Position numbers and translations under genes: made by a program. 64,000 nucleotides of DNA from SZUA-430 sp040080835 (GTDB lineage: Bacteria > Pseudomonadota > Alphaproteobacteria > Micropepsales > Micropepsaceae), in NCBI GenBank assembly GCA_040080835.1, contig JBEBHP010000002.1:62001-126000 (forward strand), read 5' to 3'. The notes beneath the pieces were generated by a model, which was not told the origin of the DNA, did no database searches, and was given only the letters and a program-made list of their open reading frames with translations. Shown here piece by piece: positions 57,053 to 64,000 of this stretch; positions within the stretch are counted from its first letter, which is position 1, and every line of letters begins with the position of its first letter.

Positions 57053-58210
57053 ATGAAACCCCTCAATCCCACTTTTGCAGAACTTGGCACTACCATCTTT
57101 ACGGTGATGTCGAGCCTCGCCAACCAGCATGGCGCCATAAATCTGGGGCAGGGGTTCCCCGACAGGGACGGACCGCTCGCGATCCGGGAGCGAGCGGCAC
57201 AAGCACTGATTGAAGGCCCCAACCAATATCCCCCGATGATGGGTATTGAGCCCCTCAGGCAGGCGCTGGCCGCGCACGCAAAACGTTTTTACGCACTGGA
57301 CTATGACTGGCGCACCGAAATTGTCGTGACGAGCGGCGGCACCGAGGCACTCGCCGCTTCGATCATGGCAGTGGTACGGCCCGGCGACGAGGTTATCCTG
57401 TTTGAACCCGCCTACGACTCCTACCGACCCATTATTGAGGCTGTCGGCGGTATTGTGCGTCCCGTTCGCCTTCAGGCGCCCGATTGGGCGCTCGCCGAAA
57501 AGGATCTGGCGGCGGTATTCAATGCGAAAACCAAGGCGGTCATCATCAACTCTCCGATGAATCCGGCCGGCAGGGTATTTTCCGATAGTGAATTGCAGCT
57601 GCTCGCTGACTATCTGACGAAATTTGATGCCTTCGCAATCTGCGATGAAGTCTACGAACACCTCACCTTTGATGGCCTCGAGCACAAGCCGCTGGCTACA
57701 TTTCGCGACATGCGCAAGCGCTGCGTCCGCATTGGCTCCGCCGGCAAGATCTTTTCCCTCACGGGATGGAAAGTCGGTTGGATCGAAGGCGATGCGAGCC
57801 TGATGTCAACCGTGTCAAAGGCTCATCAATTTATAACCTTCACCACAACCACAGCGCTGCAGGTGGCAGTGGCGCATGGTCTTACAAGTTTCGATGACTA
57901 CTATTTGAACCTTGCTGCCGAACTGCAGGCCAACCGCGACTATCTCGCCAGGTCGCTGGACGCGCTGGGATTCAAATCGCTGAAAGCACAGGGAACATAT
58001 TTCCTCACAACTGATATCAGCGGTTTGCGTTTCAATGGTTCCGACCTCGACTTCTGCAAGCACATGACCGAGAAAGCCGGCGTGGCCGCGATACCCTTGT
58101 CCGCCTTCTACTCGGCCGATACCGGACAGAAGCTCGTGCGCTTCGCATTTTGCAAGCAGCGCAGCGTTCTCGAAGACGCCGTTCAGCGGCTCTCCAGGCA
58201 TTTTTCATAA
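57053..58210 (+). CDS. Class I aminotransferase (methionine/kynurenine type)
   Basis: PLP aminotransferase of about 385 residues. The start INLGQGFPDRDGP is typical of the YbdL / kynurenine aminotransferase group; cofactor residues include VTSGGTEALAAS, NSPMNPAGRVF, and CDEVYEHLTF, and the PLP lysine is in SAGKIFSLTGWKVGW. The ATG at 57053 starts where similarity begins; an upstream start at 56966 is not supported. It lies 41 bases before the thiolase gene and may share its transcript. Substrate preference is unknown. Confidence 0.88.
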   Translation: MKPLNPTFAELGTTIFTVMSSLANQHGAINLGQGFPDRDGPLAIRERAAQALIEGPNQYPPMMGIEPLRQALAAHAKRFYALDYDWRTEIVVTSGGTEALAASIMAVVRPGDEVILFEPAYDSYRPIIEAVGGIVRPVRLQAPDWALAEKDLAAVFNAKTKAVIINSPMNPAGRVFSDSELQLLADYLTKFDAFAICDEVYEHLTFDGLEHKPLATFRDMRKRCVRIGSAGKIFSLTGWKVGWIEGDASLMSTVSKAHQFITFTTTTALQVAVAHGLTSFDDYYLNLAAELQANRDYLARSLDALGFKSLKAQGTYFLTTDISGLRFNGSDLDFCKHMTEKAGVAAIPLSAFYSADTGQKLVRFAFCKQRSVLEDAVQRLSRHFS

Positions 58211-58251
58211 TTGCTGAATGGTGCGCCATTCATTCACGAGGAATTTCGACT

Positions 58252-59793
58252 ATGACGACCGACAACACGCCCATTCTGGTTGGCTGCGGGCAATTCACCC
58301 AACGCACGGCACAAACCGGAAAGTTCGAGGAAAGCCTCGACCCGATGCAACTTTTGACCAAGGCCGCCGAACGCGCGCTGGCAGATACGGGTGTCGCCGA
58401 ACTGCTCAAGGCAAAAATTGACAACATTTCCGTCGTACGGTTCACAGCGGACTCATCAGAGGCCGGCAGGCTTCCGATCGGACAGTACAAGAATCCGCCG
58501 CGCTCGCTCGGCAATCGCATCGGCGCAAAGGCAGGTCGCGAATATTACACCGCCGCCGGCGGAAACACGCCACAATGGCTCGTCAACCGTACAGCCGAGG
58601 AAATTGCAAACGGCGAGACCACGGCTGCAGTGCTCGCGGGCTCCGAAGACCTGGCCTCTCTTATCGGCGCACTGAACAAGGGCATCAAGCTCAACTGGGG
58701 CGAAGACTCAGATGGTGAGCCAGTCCACATTGGCGACAACAGAAGAGGATCGAATGACCTGGAAAGAGCGCATGCCCTCTATTTCCCGGTCAACACCTAT
58801 CCATTGTTCGAGAATGGAATAAGGGGACACAGGGGAAGGACAGTGAAGGAACATCAGCTCGCGATTGGCAGGCTGTTCTCGCCGTTCTCAAGAGTTGCGT
58901 CCGAGAACCCGCATTCCTGGTTTCCGAAGTTCCGCACGCCTGAGGAAATTGCGACGCCGGCCGACAACAACCGCTACGTTGGATATCCCTACACAAAATA
59001 CATGAACGCCATTATCCAGGTCGACATGGCCGCCGCGGTTGTCATGACGAACGTCAAGACCGCTCGCGAACTTGGAATTGCAGAAGACAAGTGGGTCTAC
59101 CTTCACGGGTGTGCAGATGCGACCGACATTTGGAATGTCAGCGAGCGTGTGAACTACTACTCGTCTCCGGCGATTCGGTTGATGGGCAAGAAGGCCTTGG
59201 CCATGGCAGGCAAGTCCGTAAAGGACGTCGATTTCATCGATTTGTACTCCTGCTTTCCGTCAGCAGTTGAAATCGGCTGTGCTGAACTGGGCATTTCGGA
59301 AGATGATCCGCGCGGTCTGACTGTCACAGGTGGACTGCCGTATTTTGGCGGAGCTGGAAATAATTACGTCATGCACTCCATTGTCACCATGATGGAAAAG
59401 GTTCGCGCCAGGCGTGGAAGTTTTGGCCTCGTTACGGCGAACGGGTGGTACGTGACCAAACACTCGCTCGGCATCTATTCAACCTCCCCGACAAGCGGCC
59501 CCTGGAAACGTGAAGACCCAAAAACCTATCAGGCCGAGATCGACGCGATGGTCCGCCCGCATGTCGAAGCGCAGCCGAATGGGGAAGGCACGATTGAAAC
59601 CTATACCGTGATGCACGATCGCACGGGTCCCAAGTTGGGGATTATTGTTGGACGCCTGCCAAACGGTCACAGATTCCTGGCGCATACCCCCACTGACAAG
59701 GCGACACTGATGGACCTGATGGAACGGGACAGCCTGGGCCGAAAGGGTAAAGTGACTGCTGGGACCCCCACCAACACCTTCATTCCACAATAG
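58252..59793 (+). CDS. Thiolase-superfamily protein (acetyl-CoA acetyltransferase annotated group)
   Basis: Protein of about 513 residues in the thiolase fold, in the group often annotated as acetyl-CoA acetyltransferase. TPILVGCGQFTQR is at the N-terminus. The usual nucleophilic cysteine is not evident in the N-terminal half; the histidine of GGAGNNYVMHSI and the cysteine of DLYSCFPSA correspond to later thiolase positions. A C-terminal extension (about 410-513) is characteristic of this subgroup, which includes SCPx-like thiolases. GAGGA lies upstream of the ATG at 58252. Whether it acts as a thiolase is unproven. Confidence 0.8.
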   Translation: MTTDNTPILVGCGQFTQRTAQTGKFEESLDPMQLLTKAAERALADTGVAELLKAKIDNISVVRFTADSSEAGRLPIGQYKNPPRSLGNRIGAKAGREYYTAAGGNTPQWLVNRTAEEIANGETTAAVLAGSEDLASLIGALNKGIKLNWGEDSDGEPVHIGDNRRGSNDLERAHALYFPVNTYPLFENGIRGHRGRTVKEHQLAIGRLFSPFSRVASENPHSWFPKFRTPEEIATPADNNRYVGYPYTKYMNAIIQVDMAAAVVMTNVKTARELGIAEDKWVYLHGCADATDIWNVSERVNYYSSPAIRLMGKKALAMAGKSVKDVDFIDLYSCFPSAVEIGCAELGISEDDPRGLTVTGGLPYFGGAGNNYVMHSIVTMMEKVRARRGSFGLVTANGWYVTKHSLGIYSTSPTSGPWKREDPKTYQAEIDAMVRPHVEAQPNGEGTIETYTVMHDRTGPKLGIIVGRLPNGHRFLAHTPTDKATLMDLMERDSLGRKGKVTAGTPTNTFIPQ

Positions 59794-59796
59794 ATC

Positions 59797-60354
59797 ATGG
59801 CCAGGCTCTATCTCGTCAGACATGGTGAGCCGACCGGATCGTGGGGTTCTTCACCCGATCCAGATCCGGGACTCTCCGAACTTGGACAGCACCAGGCGCG
59901 CATTGCAGCCGACCGGCTGCGCCTGCTCACACCCAGGCAGATCGTGACAAGCCCGTTGCGCCGAGCAGCACAAACAGCGCGGCCTTTGACGGAAGTACTC
60001 TCCCTGCCGGCGCAAGAGGCAAGGCCGGTAGCAGAAATTCCAACGCCTGCCACGGTGTCGGTGGAACGTCGGGGCGAATGGCTCAAAGCGGTGATGGCCA
60101 GGACCTGGGATGACGTCGAGCCGGAGCTCGTCGAATGGCGCAATGCGGCGATTGATTTTCTGTTGAAACTGGACACCGACACTGCTGTTTTCTCACACTA
60201 TGTGCTGATCAACGTTGCAGTGGGAGCGGCCATCGGAGACGATCGCGTGCACTGCTTTGCGCCTTCTCACGCGTCGGTCACCATTCTCGAAACGAACGGG
60301 CGGGTGCTTTCACTCGTTGAAATCGGAGCGACTGGCGCGAGTGCAATCAAATAG
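59797..60354 (+). CDS. Histidine phosphatase family protein
   Basis: Protein of 185 residues of the phosphoglycerate-mutase-like superfamily. The catalytic histidine is in YLVRHGEPTG (RHG), followed by LTPRQIVTSPLRRAAQTARP with the phosphate-binding arginine, and VFSHYVLINVAVG near the second histidine. Its substrate is unknown. It starts three bases after the upstream stop, so it is in the same transcript. Confidence 0.85.
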   Translation: MARLYLVRHGEPTGSWGSSPDPDPGLSELGQHQARIAADRLRLLTPRQIVTSPLRRAAQTARPLTEVLSLPAQEARPVAEIPTPATVSVERRGEWLKAVMARTWDDVEPELVEWRNAAIDFLLKLDTDTAVFSHYVLINVAVGAAIGDDRVHCFAPSHASVTILETNGRVLSLVEIGATGASAIK

Positions 60355-60374
60355 CGTCGAAAGGTGATCTTGGC

Positions 60375-61781
60375 ATGACTGACATTCACTGGATGACCGC
60401 AGGACAGCTCGTCTCAGCCTATCGCGACAAGCAACTGTCTCCGGTTGAGGTGACAGAATACCTCTTGGGTCGAATAGACGCGCTCGACGACAAGACCAAT
60501 GCCTTCTGCTTTCTGGATCCGACAACAACGCTGTCGCAGGCTCAGGCTTCTGAAGAACGCTGGCTCCGTGGCGAGCCACAGGGACTGCTCGACGGCGTGC
60601 CAGTCGCGATCAAGGACCTGGTTGTTTCGAAGGGCTGGCCCACCATGCGCGGCTCGAACACCGTCGACCGCAACCAGGCGATGGACCATGATGCACCGTG
60701 CGTGGCCCGTCTGCGCGAGCACGGCGCGATTTTCATCGGCAAAACCACCACACCTGAGTTCGGCTGGAAGGCCACCAACGACAGCCCGCTTACAGGCGTC
60801 ACCCGCAATCCCTGGAATCTTTCCAAGACAACAGGAGGGTCGAGCGGCGGGGCAGGGGCCGCACTCGCCGCGGGGTTCTGCCCGCTTGCTATTGGTACGG
60901 ATGCAGGCGGCTCCATCCGTATTCCGGCAAGTTTCTGCAGTGTTTATGGGCTAAAGCCAACGTTTGGACGCGTGGCAGCCTGGCCTGCCAGTCCATTCAC
61001 GAACCTGGCGCACGTGGGACCCATGGCGCGAAATGTTTCCGACAGCGCGATCTTCCTGAATGTCATTTCCGAACCGGACACCCGAGACTGGTACCAGCAG
61101 CCGTTTCCTCAGACCGACTTTTCCTGGAACCTCAGCAAGGGGATCAAGGGAGCAAGGATCGCGTTCAGCCCGAGATTGGGCTGGGTGCAGCATCTCGACC
61201 CGGAAGTCGAAGACATTGTAACACGCGCTGTAGGTCGATTTGCCGATATTGGTGCTCATGTTGAACACGTGGATCCGCCACTGGGCGATCCTACGGGATT
61301 CTTCAGGATTCTGTATTTCTCGAGTGCCGGTTTCCTCCTTGATCAGTACCCGGAGGAAAAGCTTGCGAAACTCGATCCAAACCTCAGGCTGGTGGTGGAA
61401 GAGTCGCGAACGATGACGCGGCGCGACTATCAGCAGGCGACAGCTGATCGCGCCGCCTACGGCGCCGGCATGAAGGCTTTCATGGCAAACTACGACTTTC
61501 TGGTGACACCAATGATTGCGGTGCCGCCATTTGATACGCCCCAGGTTACGCCACTTACTCCCGACGGGCCTCTCTGGATGGAATGGACTCCATTCTCCTT
61601 TCCGTTCGACCTCACGCAGCAACCTGCGGCGAGCGTTCCATGCGGGTTCACCAAATCCGGACTGCCGGTCGGGTTGCAGATTGTCGGCCGGAACGGGGAT
61701 GATGCGCGCGTCCTTCAGGCAAGCTATGCTCTGGAACAGCTGCTTGGTTTGAGTGAACAGCATCCGAAAGACTATCTCTGA
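60375..61781 (+). CDS. Amidase signature family enzyme
   Basis: Amidase of 468 residues with the Ser-cisSer-Lys triad: the lysine in VAIKDLV, and the two serines in GGSSGGAGAALAAG and DAGGSIRIPASF. It cleaves an amide bond; relatives include GatA and many catabolic amidases. With no gatB or gatC nearby and its length, I favour a catabolic amidase. It is separated from the phosphatase by 20 bases and from the next gene by one base. Confidence 0.88.
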   Translation: MTDIHWMTAGQLVSAYRDKQLSPVEVTEYLLGRIDALDDKTNAFCFLDPTTTLSQAQASEERWLRGEPQGLLDGVPVAIKDLVVSKGWPTMRGSNTVDRNQAMDHDAPCVARLREHGAIFIGKTTTPEFGWKATNDSPLTGVTRNPWNLSKTTGGSSGGAGAALAAGFCPLAIGTDAGGSIRIPASFCSVYGLKPTFGRVAAWPASPFTNLAHVGPMARNVSDSAIFLNVISEPDTRDWYQQPFPQTDFSWNLSKGIKGARIAFSPRLGWVQHLDPEVEDIVTRAVGRFADIGAHVEHVDPPLGDPTGFFRILYFSSAGFLLDQYPEEKLAKLDPNLRLVVEESRTMTRRDYQQATADRAAYGAGMKAFMANYDFLVTPMIAVPPFDTPQVTPLTPDGPLWMEWTPFSFPFDLTQQPAASVPCGFTKSGLPVGLQIVGRNGDDARVLQASYALEQLLGLSEQHPKDYL

Positions 61782-61782
61782 G

Positions 61783-63306
61783 ATGTGGACGCCTGGGCCG
61801 GAAGTTCTGACCGTTGCACAGCATGCCGAAGTCGACCGGCTGGCGGCGCTTGCGGGTATCGGCATTGACCAGTTGATGGAAAATGCCGGTCGGCATGTTG
61901 CGAATGAAATCGTCAAACGCTGGACGCTAAGGCGCACGACCGTCCTGTGCGGGCCTGGCAACAATGGCGGAGACGGGTTCGTTGTGGCGCGTCATTTGTC
62001 GGCTCGTGGCTGGCCTGTCGATGTGGTGAAAGTCGGAAATTATGCGCAGCAATCTGAAGTTGCTGCCAGGATGGCTGCCGCATGGGGTGGAACTTCGCGC
62101 AAATTCAATGCTGCTGAACCCATTCACGGTGAACTCGTGGTCGACGCCATATTCGGTGCGGGCCTCTCGCGAGGGTTGGCACCCGAACTGTCCCAGCTGT
62201 TTGAAGACATTGACATGGCAGACGTGCCTGTTGTTGCCATCGATGTGCCCAGTGGAATACACGGGGACACGGCGAAATTCCTCGACAAGACGCAGCCTTG
62301 GTCAGCGGCGCTCTGCGTTACGTTCTTTCGGCGAAAGCCGGCGCACCTTCTGTTCCCTGCGCGAGGTCATTGCGGCGAAATCATCTGCGTCGACATAGGA
62401 ATAGGCGACGGAATCCTGAACGCCTTGTCCCAGCTTCCACTCGTGGACGCTGACTATCAGCAGCCCTGCGATGAAATTCGCCGACCCCCGCACCGGACGG
62501 AACTTGGCGCTACCACTCACAAATACCGGCGCGGTCACTGCCTGGTCGTAAGTGGTCCCGCCTCTATGACGGGCGCAGCGCGGCTGGCAGCTGTAGCCGC
62601 CCTGCGCAGCGGAGCAGGTATCGTGACCGTTGCCGGCCGGGATCTGGCAGTGCCCGTCCTTGCTTCGCAGTTGACGGCAGTCATGGTTCGGGATTTGACG
62701 CAGCCCGGATCGCTGGGTGAGGCATTGAAGGATTTGCGTCTGACGTCCTGCGTCATCGGACCAGGTGCGGGAACCGGACCTTCGACACGGCAAAATGTTT
62801 TGCAGGTCTTGGCATCGCGCAAGAGCGCTGTTCTCGATGCCGACGCGCTGAGCTCGTTTGCACCCAAACCGCAGGAGCTGTTCGAAGCGATGCACGCAAA
62901 TGTCGTAATGACACCCCACGAGGGTGAGTTCGAGCGGGTGTTCCCCGGATTACTGGCGCAGTCGAAGAATCGCATCGAAGCTGTTCGGACTGCGGCGCGT
63001 CGCAGCGGTGCCGTCGTCTTGCTGAAAGGACCTGATACCGTTGTCTCGGACCCCGATGGCGCGGTAGGAATCAACACCAATGCGCCCGCCGATCTCGCAA
63101 CTGCAGGTTCGGGAGACGTGCTGGCAGGCATCATCGGAGGCCTGCTCGCTCAAGGTGTGAAGCCGCTTGACGCAGCGAAACTGGGGGCTTTTTATCATGG
63201 AGAGTGCGGCAGATTAGCGGGGCCGGGGCTGATTGCAGAAGACCTTCCCGACCGGCTGCCTCAGGCCATGAGCAATCACGCCAATTCGGACGTTCAAGGG
63301 GTTTGA
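61783..63306 (+). CDS. nnr: Bifunctional NAD(P)HX repair enzyme (epimerase + dehydratase)
   Basis: Fusion of about 507 residues that repairs hydrated NADH and NADPH. The N-terminal epimerase (about 10-205) has LMENAGRHVANEI, CGPGNNGGDGFVVAR and VDAIFGAGLSR; the C-terminal ADP-dependent dehydratase (about 235-500) has HKYRRGHCLVVSG, MTPHEGEFER, LKGPDTVV and TAGSGDVLAGIIGG. The ATG at 61783 lies one base after the amidase stop, so translation is coupled. Confidence 0.94.
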   Translation: MWTPGPEVLTVAQHAEVDRLAALAGIGIDQLMENAGRHVANEIVKRWTLRRTTVLCGPGNNGGDGFVVARHLSARGWPVDVVKVGNYAQQSEVAARMAAAWGGTSRKFNAAEPIHGELVVDAIFGAGLSRGLAPELSQLFEDIDMADVPVVAIDVPSGIHGDTAKFLDKTQPWSAALCVTFFRRKPAHLLFPARGHCGEIICVDIGIGDGILNALSQLPLVDADYQQPCDEIRRPPHRTELGATTHKYRRGHCLVVSGPASMTGAARLAAVAALRSGAGIVTVAGRDLAVPVLASQLTAVMVRDLTQPGSLGEALKDLRLTSCVIGPGAGTGPSTRQNVLQVLASRKSAVLDADALSSFAPKPQELFEAMHANVVMTPHEGEFERVFPGLLAQSKNRIEAVRTAARRSGAVVLLKGPDTVVSDPDGAVGINTNAPADLATAGSGDVLAGIIGGLLAQGVKPLDAAKLGAFYHGECGRLAGPGLIAEDLPDRLPQAMSNHANSDVQGV

Positions 63307-63412
63307 GTTTCAGGATCACCCTGCTATGACACCGCCCTTGTTTTCCTACAGGAACGGCGGCACAGCTTGTGCCGGATCTTTTGGGTACGCACGCTGGCTT
63401 GAATGAGGCCGC

Positions 63413-63497
63413 GCGGGCGTGGCGGAACTGGTAGACGCGCTGGATTTAGGTTCCAGTGACGCAAGTCGTGGGGGTTCAAATCCCTTCGCCCGCACCA
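63413..63497 (+). tRNA. tRNA-Leu (anticodon UAG)
   Basis: An 85-base tRNA with acceptor GCGGGCG/CGCCCGC, a D-arm, the anticodon loop TTTAGGT flanked by CTGGA/TCCAG (anticodon TAG, reading CUA-type leucine codons), a type II variable arm, the T-loop GGTTCAAATCC, discriminator A and encoded CCA. It lies directly upstream of tig, a frequent arrangement in alphaproteobacteria. Confidence 0.97.
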
Positions 63498-63558
63498 CAT
63501 GCGCTCTCCCAAAGGATGCGAACGGCGGCCGATTAAATAGAAGCAGGACTGGATCATC

Positions 63559-64000
63559 ATGCAAATTACTGAAACGGTGAATGAACAACTTCGCCGCGAA
63601 TTTCGCATTACCGTTGCCAAAAACGATTTGGATGCTCGTCTGGTTTTACGCCTTGACGGCATGAAGGGGCAGGTCAGCCTCAAGGGGTTCAGACCTGGCA
63701 AAGTGCCGGTCGCGCACCTCCGCAAGACTTTTGGCAAATCGATGATGGGCGAAATTGTCCAGGAAACGGTAGCTGAAATATCTCAAAAGGCAGTGGAGGA
63801 GCGCTCGCTCCGTCCGGCGATGACCCCGCGCATCGAGCTCGTCAGTCCGGTCGAAAAAGTAATTGAGGGCGCTGAAGACCTGATCTTCACCATGGGTGTT
63901 GACCTGATGCCCGAATTTGCCCTCACCGATGCTGCTCAGATATCGCTTGTTCGGCCAATTGCTGAAGTCGGCGACGAGCAGGTGATGGAGTCCTTGAAGC
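63559..64000 (+). CDS. tig: Trigger factor, 5' part
   Basis: Ribosome-bound chaperone that meets nascent chains at the exit tunnel. The visible 147 residues contain the N-terminal ribosome-binding domain with MQITETVNEQLRREFRITV and the signature KGFRPGKVPVAHLRK (about 42-56). The gene runs off the window. The ATG at 63559 gives the usual family start. Confidence 0.95.
   Translation, partial: MQITETVNEQLRREFRITVAKNDLDARLVLRLDGMKGQVSLKGFRPGKVPVAHLRKTFGKSMMGEIVQETVAEISQKAVEERSLRPAMTPRIELVSPVEKVIEGAEDLIFTMGVDLMPEFALTDAAQISLVRPIAEVGDEQVMESLK

Noticed and set aside
63324..63737. Minus-strand frame with the phrase WCGRRDLNPHDL
   Set aside because: It is the antisense of tRNA-Leu and the start of tig, a well-known false protein.

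Overview
The window is a chromosomal stretch of an alphaproteobacterium. Supporting this are the iscR-cysteine desulfurase-sufBCDS-sufT-sufA operon, an RNase E with an acidic insertion in its S1 domain, the glnB-glnA pair, a tRNA-Leu directly upstream of the trigger factor gene, the bcp/AsmA-like/tyrS block, a bactofilin-M23 peptidase pair and a GTTC-type (alphaproteobacterial) LexA box. No insertion sequence, prophage, CRISPR array or plasmid gene was seen. The genus cannot be fixed from the sequence alone.

Layout. 0.2-12.4 kb: cell wall and RNA/protein housekeeping genes (aminotransferase, rne, amiC, mrcA, prfB with a programmed +1 frameshift, bactofilin plus M23 peptidase, bcp). 12.4-19.7 kb: a large AsmA-like envelope protein, tyrS, a methyltransferase with a regulatory domain and an alpha/beta hydrolase. 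19.8-27.4 kb: the complete SUF iron-sulfur cluster operon, led by iscR and a promoter overlapped by an IscR-type operator; it also holds an unrecognised 86-residue membrane protein between sufB and sufC. 27.4-39.5 kb: secreted proteins of unknown function, an SDR oxidoreductase, two enoyl-CoA hydratases, a coniferyl-aldehyde-type dehydrogenase, an RhlE-like helicase, a sterol-desaturase-family hydroxylase, a GFA protein, a macrodomain protein and an orphan LexA box. 39.5-42.7 kb: a two-gene surface operon, an outer-membrane beta-barrel followed by a YadA-type trimeric autotransporter. 43-50.4 kb: class A beta-lactamase, a large SPFH/band 7 protein, a decayed cupin gene, a rhomboid protease, two small membrane proteins and parE. 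50.7-55 kb: membrane histidine kinase, polysaccharide deacetylase, pirin and a hypothetical protein. 55-58.2 kb: glnB-glnA with a strong terminator, and an aminotransferase. 58.2-63.3 kb: a tight thiolase/phosphatase/amidase/NAD(P)HX-repair run. The window ends with tRNA-Leu(UAG) and the 5' part of tig.

How the parts work together. The SUF genes form one translationally coupled unit (several 1-8 base overlaps) that assembles Fe-S clusters under probable feedback control by IscR. glnB and glnA form the usual nitrogen-control pair. amiC, mrcA, bactofilin/M23 and the deacetylase-like protein act on or near the envelope. Most of the region is ordinary housekeeping sequence. I do not see a clear new multi-gene system. 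The best candidates for new biology are the small membrane protein inside suf, the barrel/autotransporter operon with its unusual passenger N-terminus, the orphan LexA box and a structured leader with partial cobalamin-riboswitch resemblance. A striking architectural trait is that at least four convergent gene pairs end in a shared CTAG, so both stop codons lie in the same four bases.
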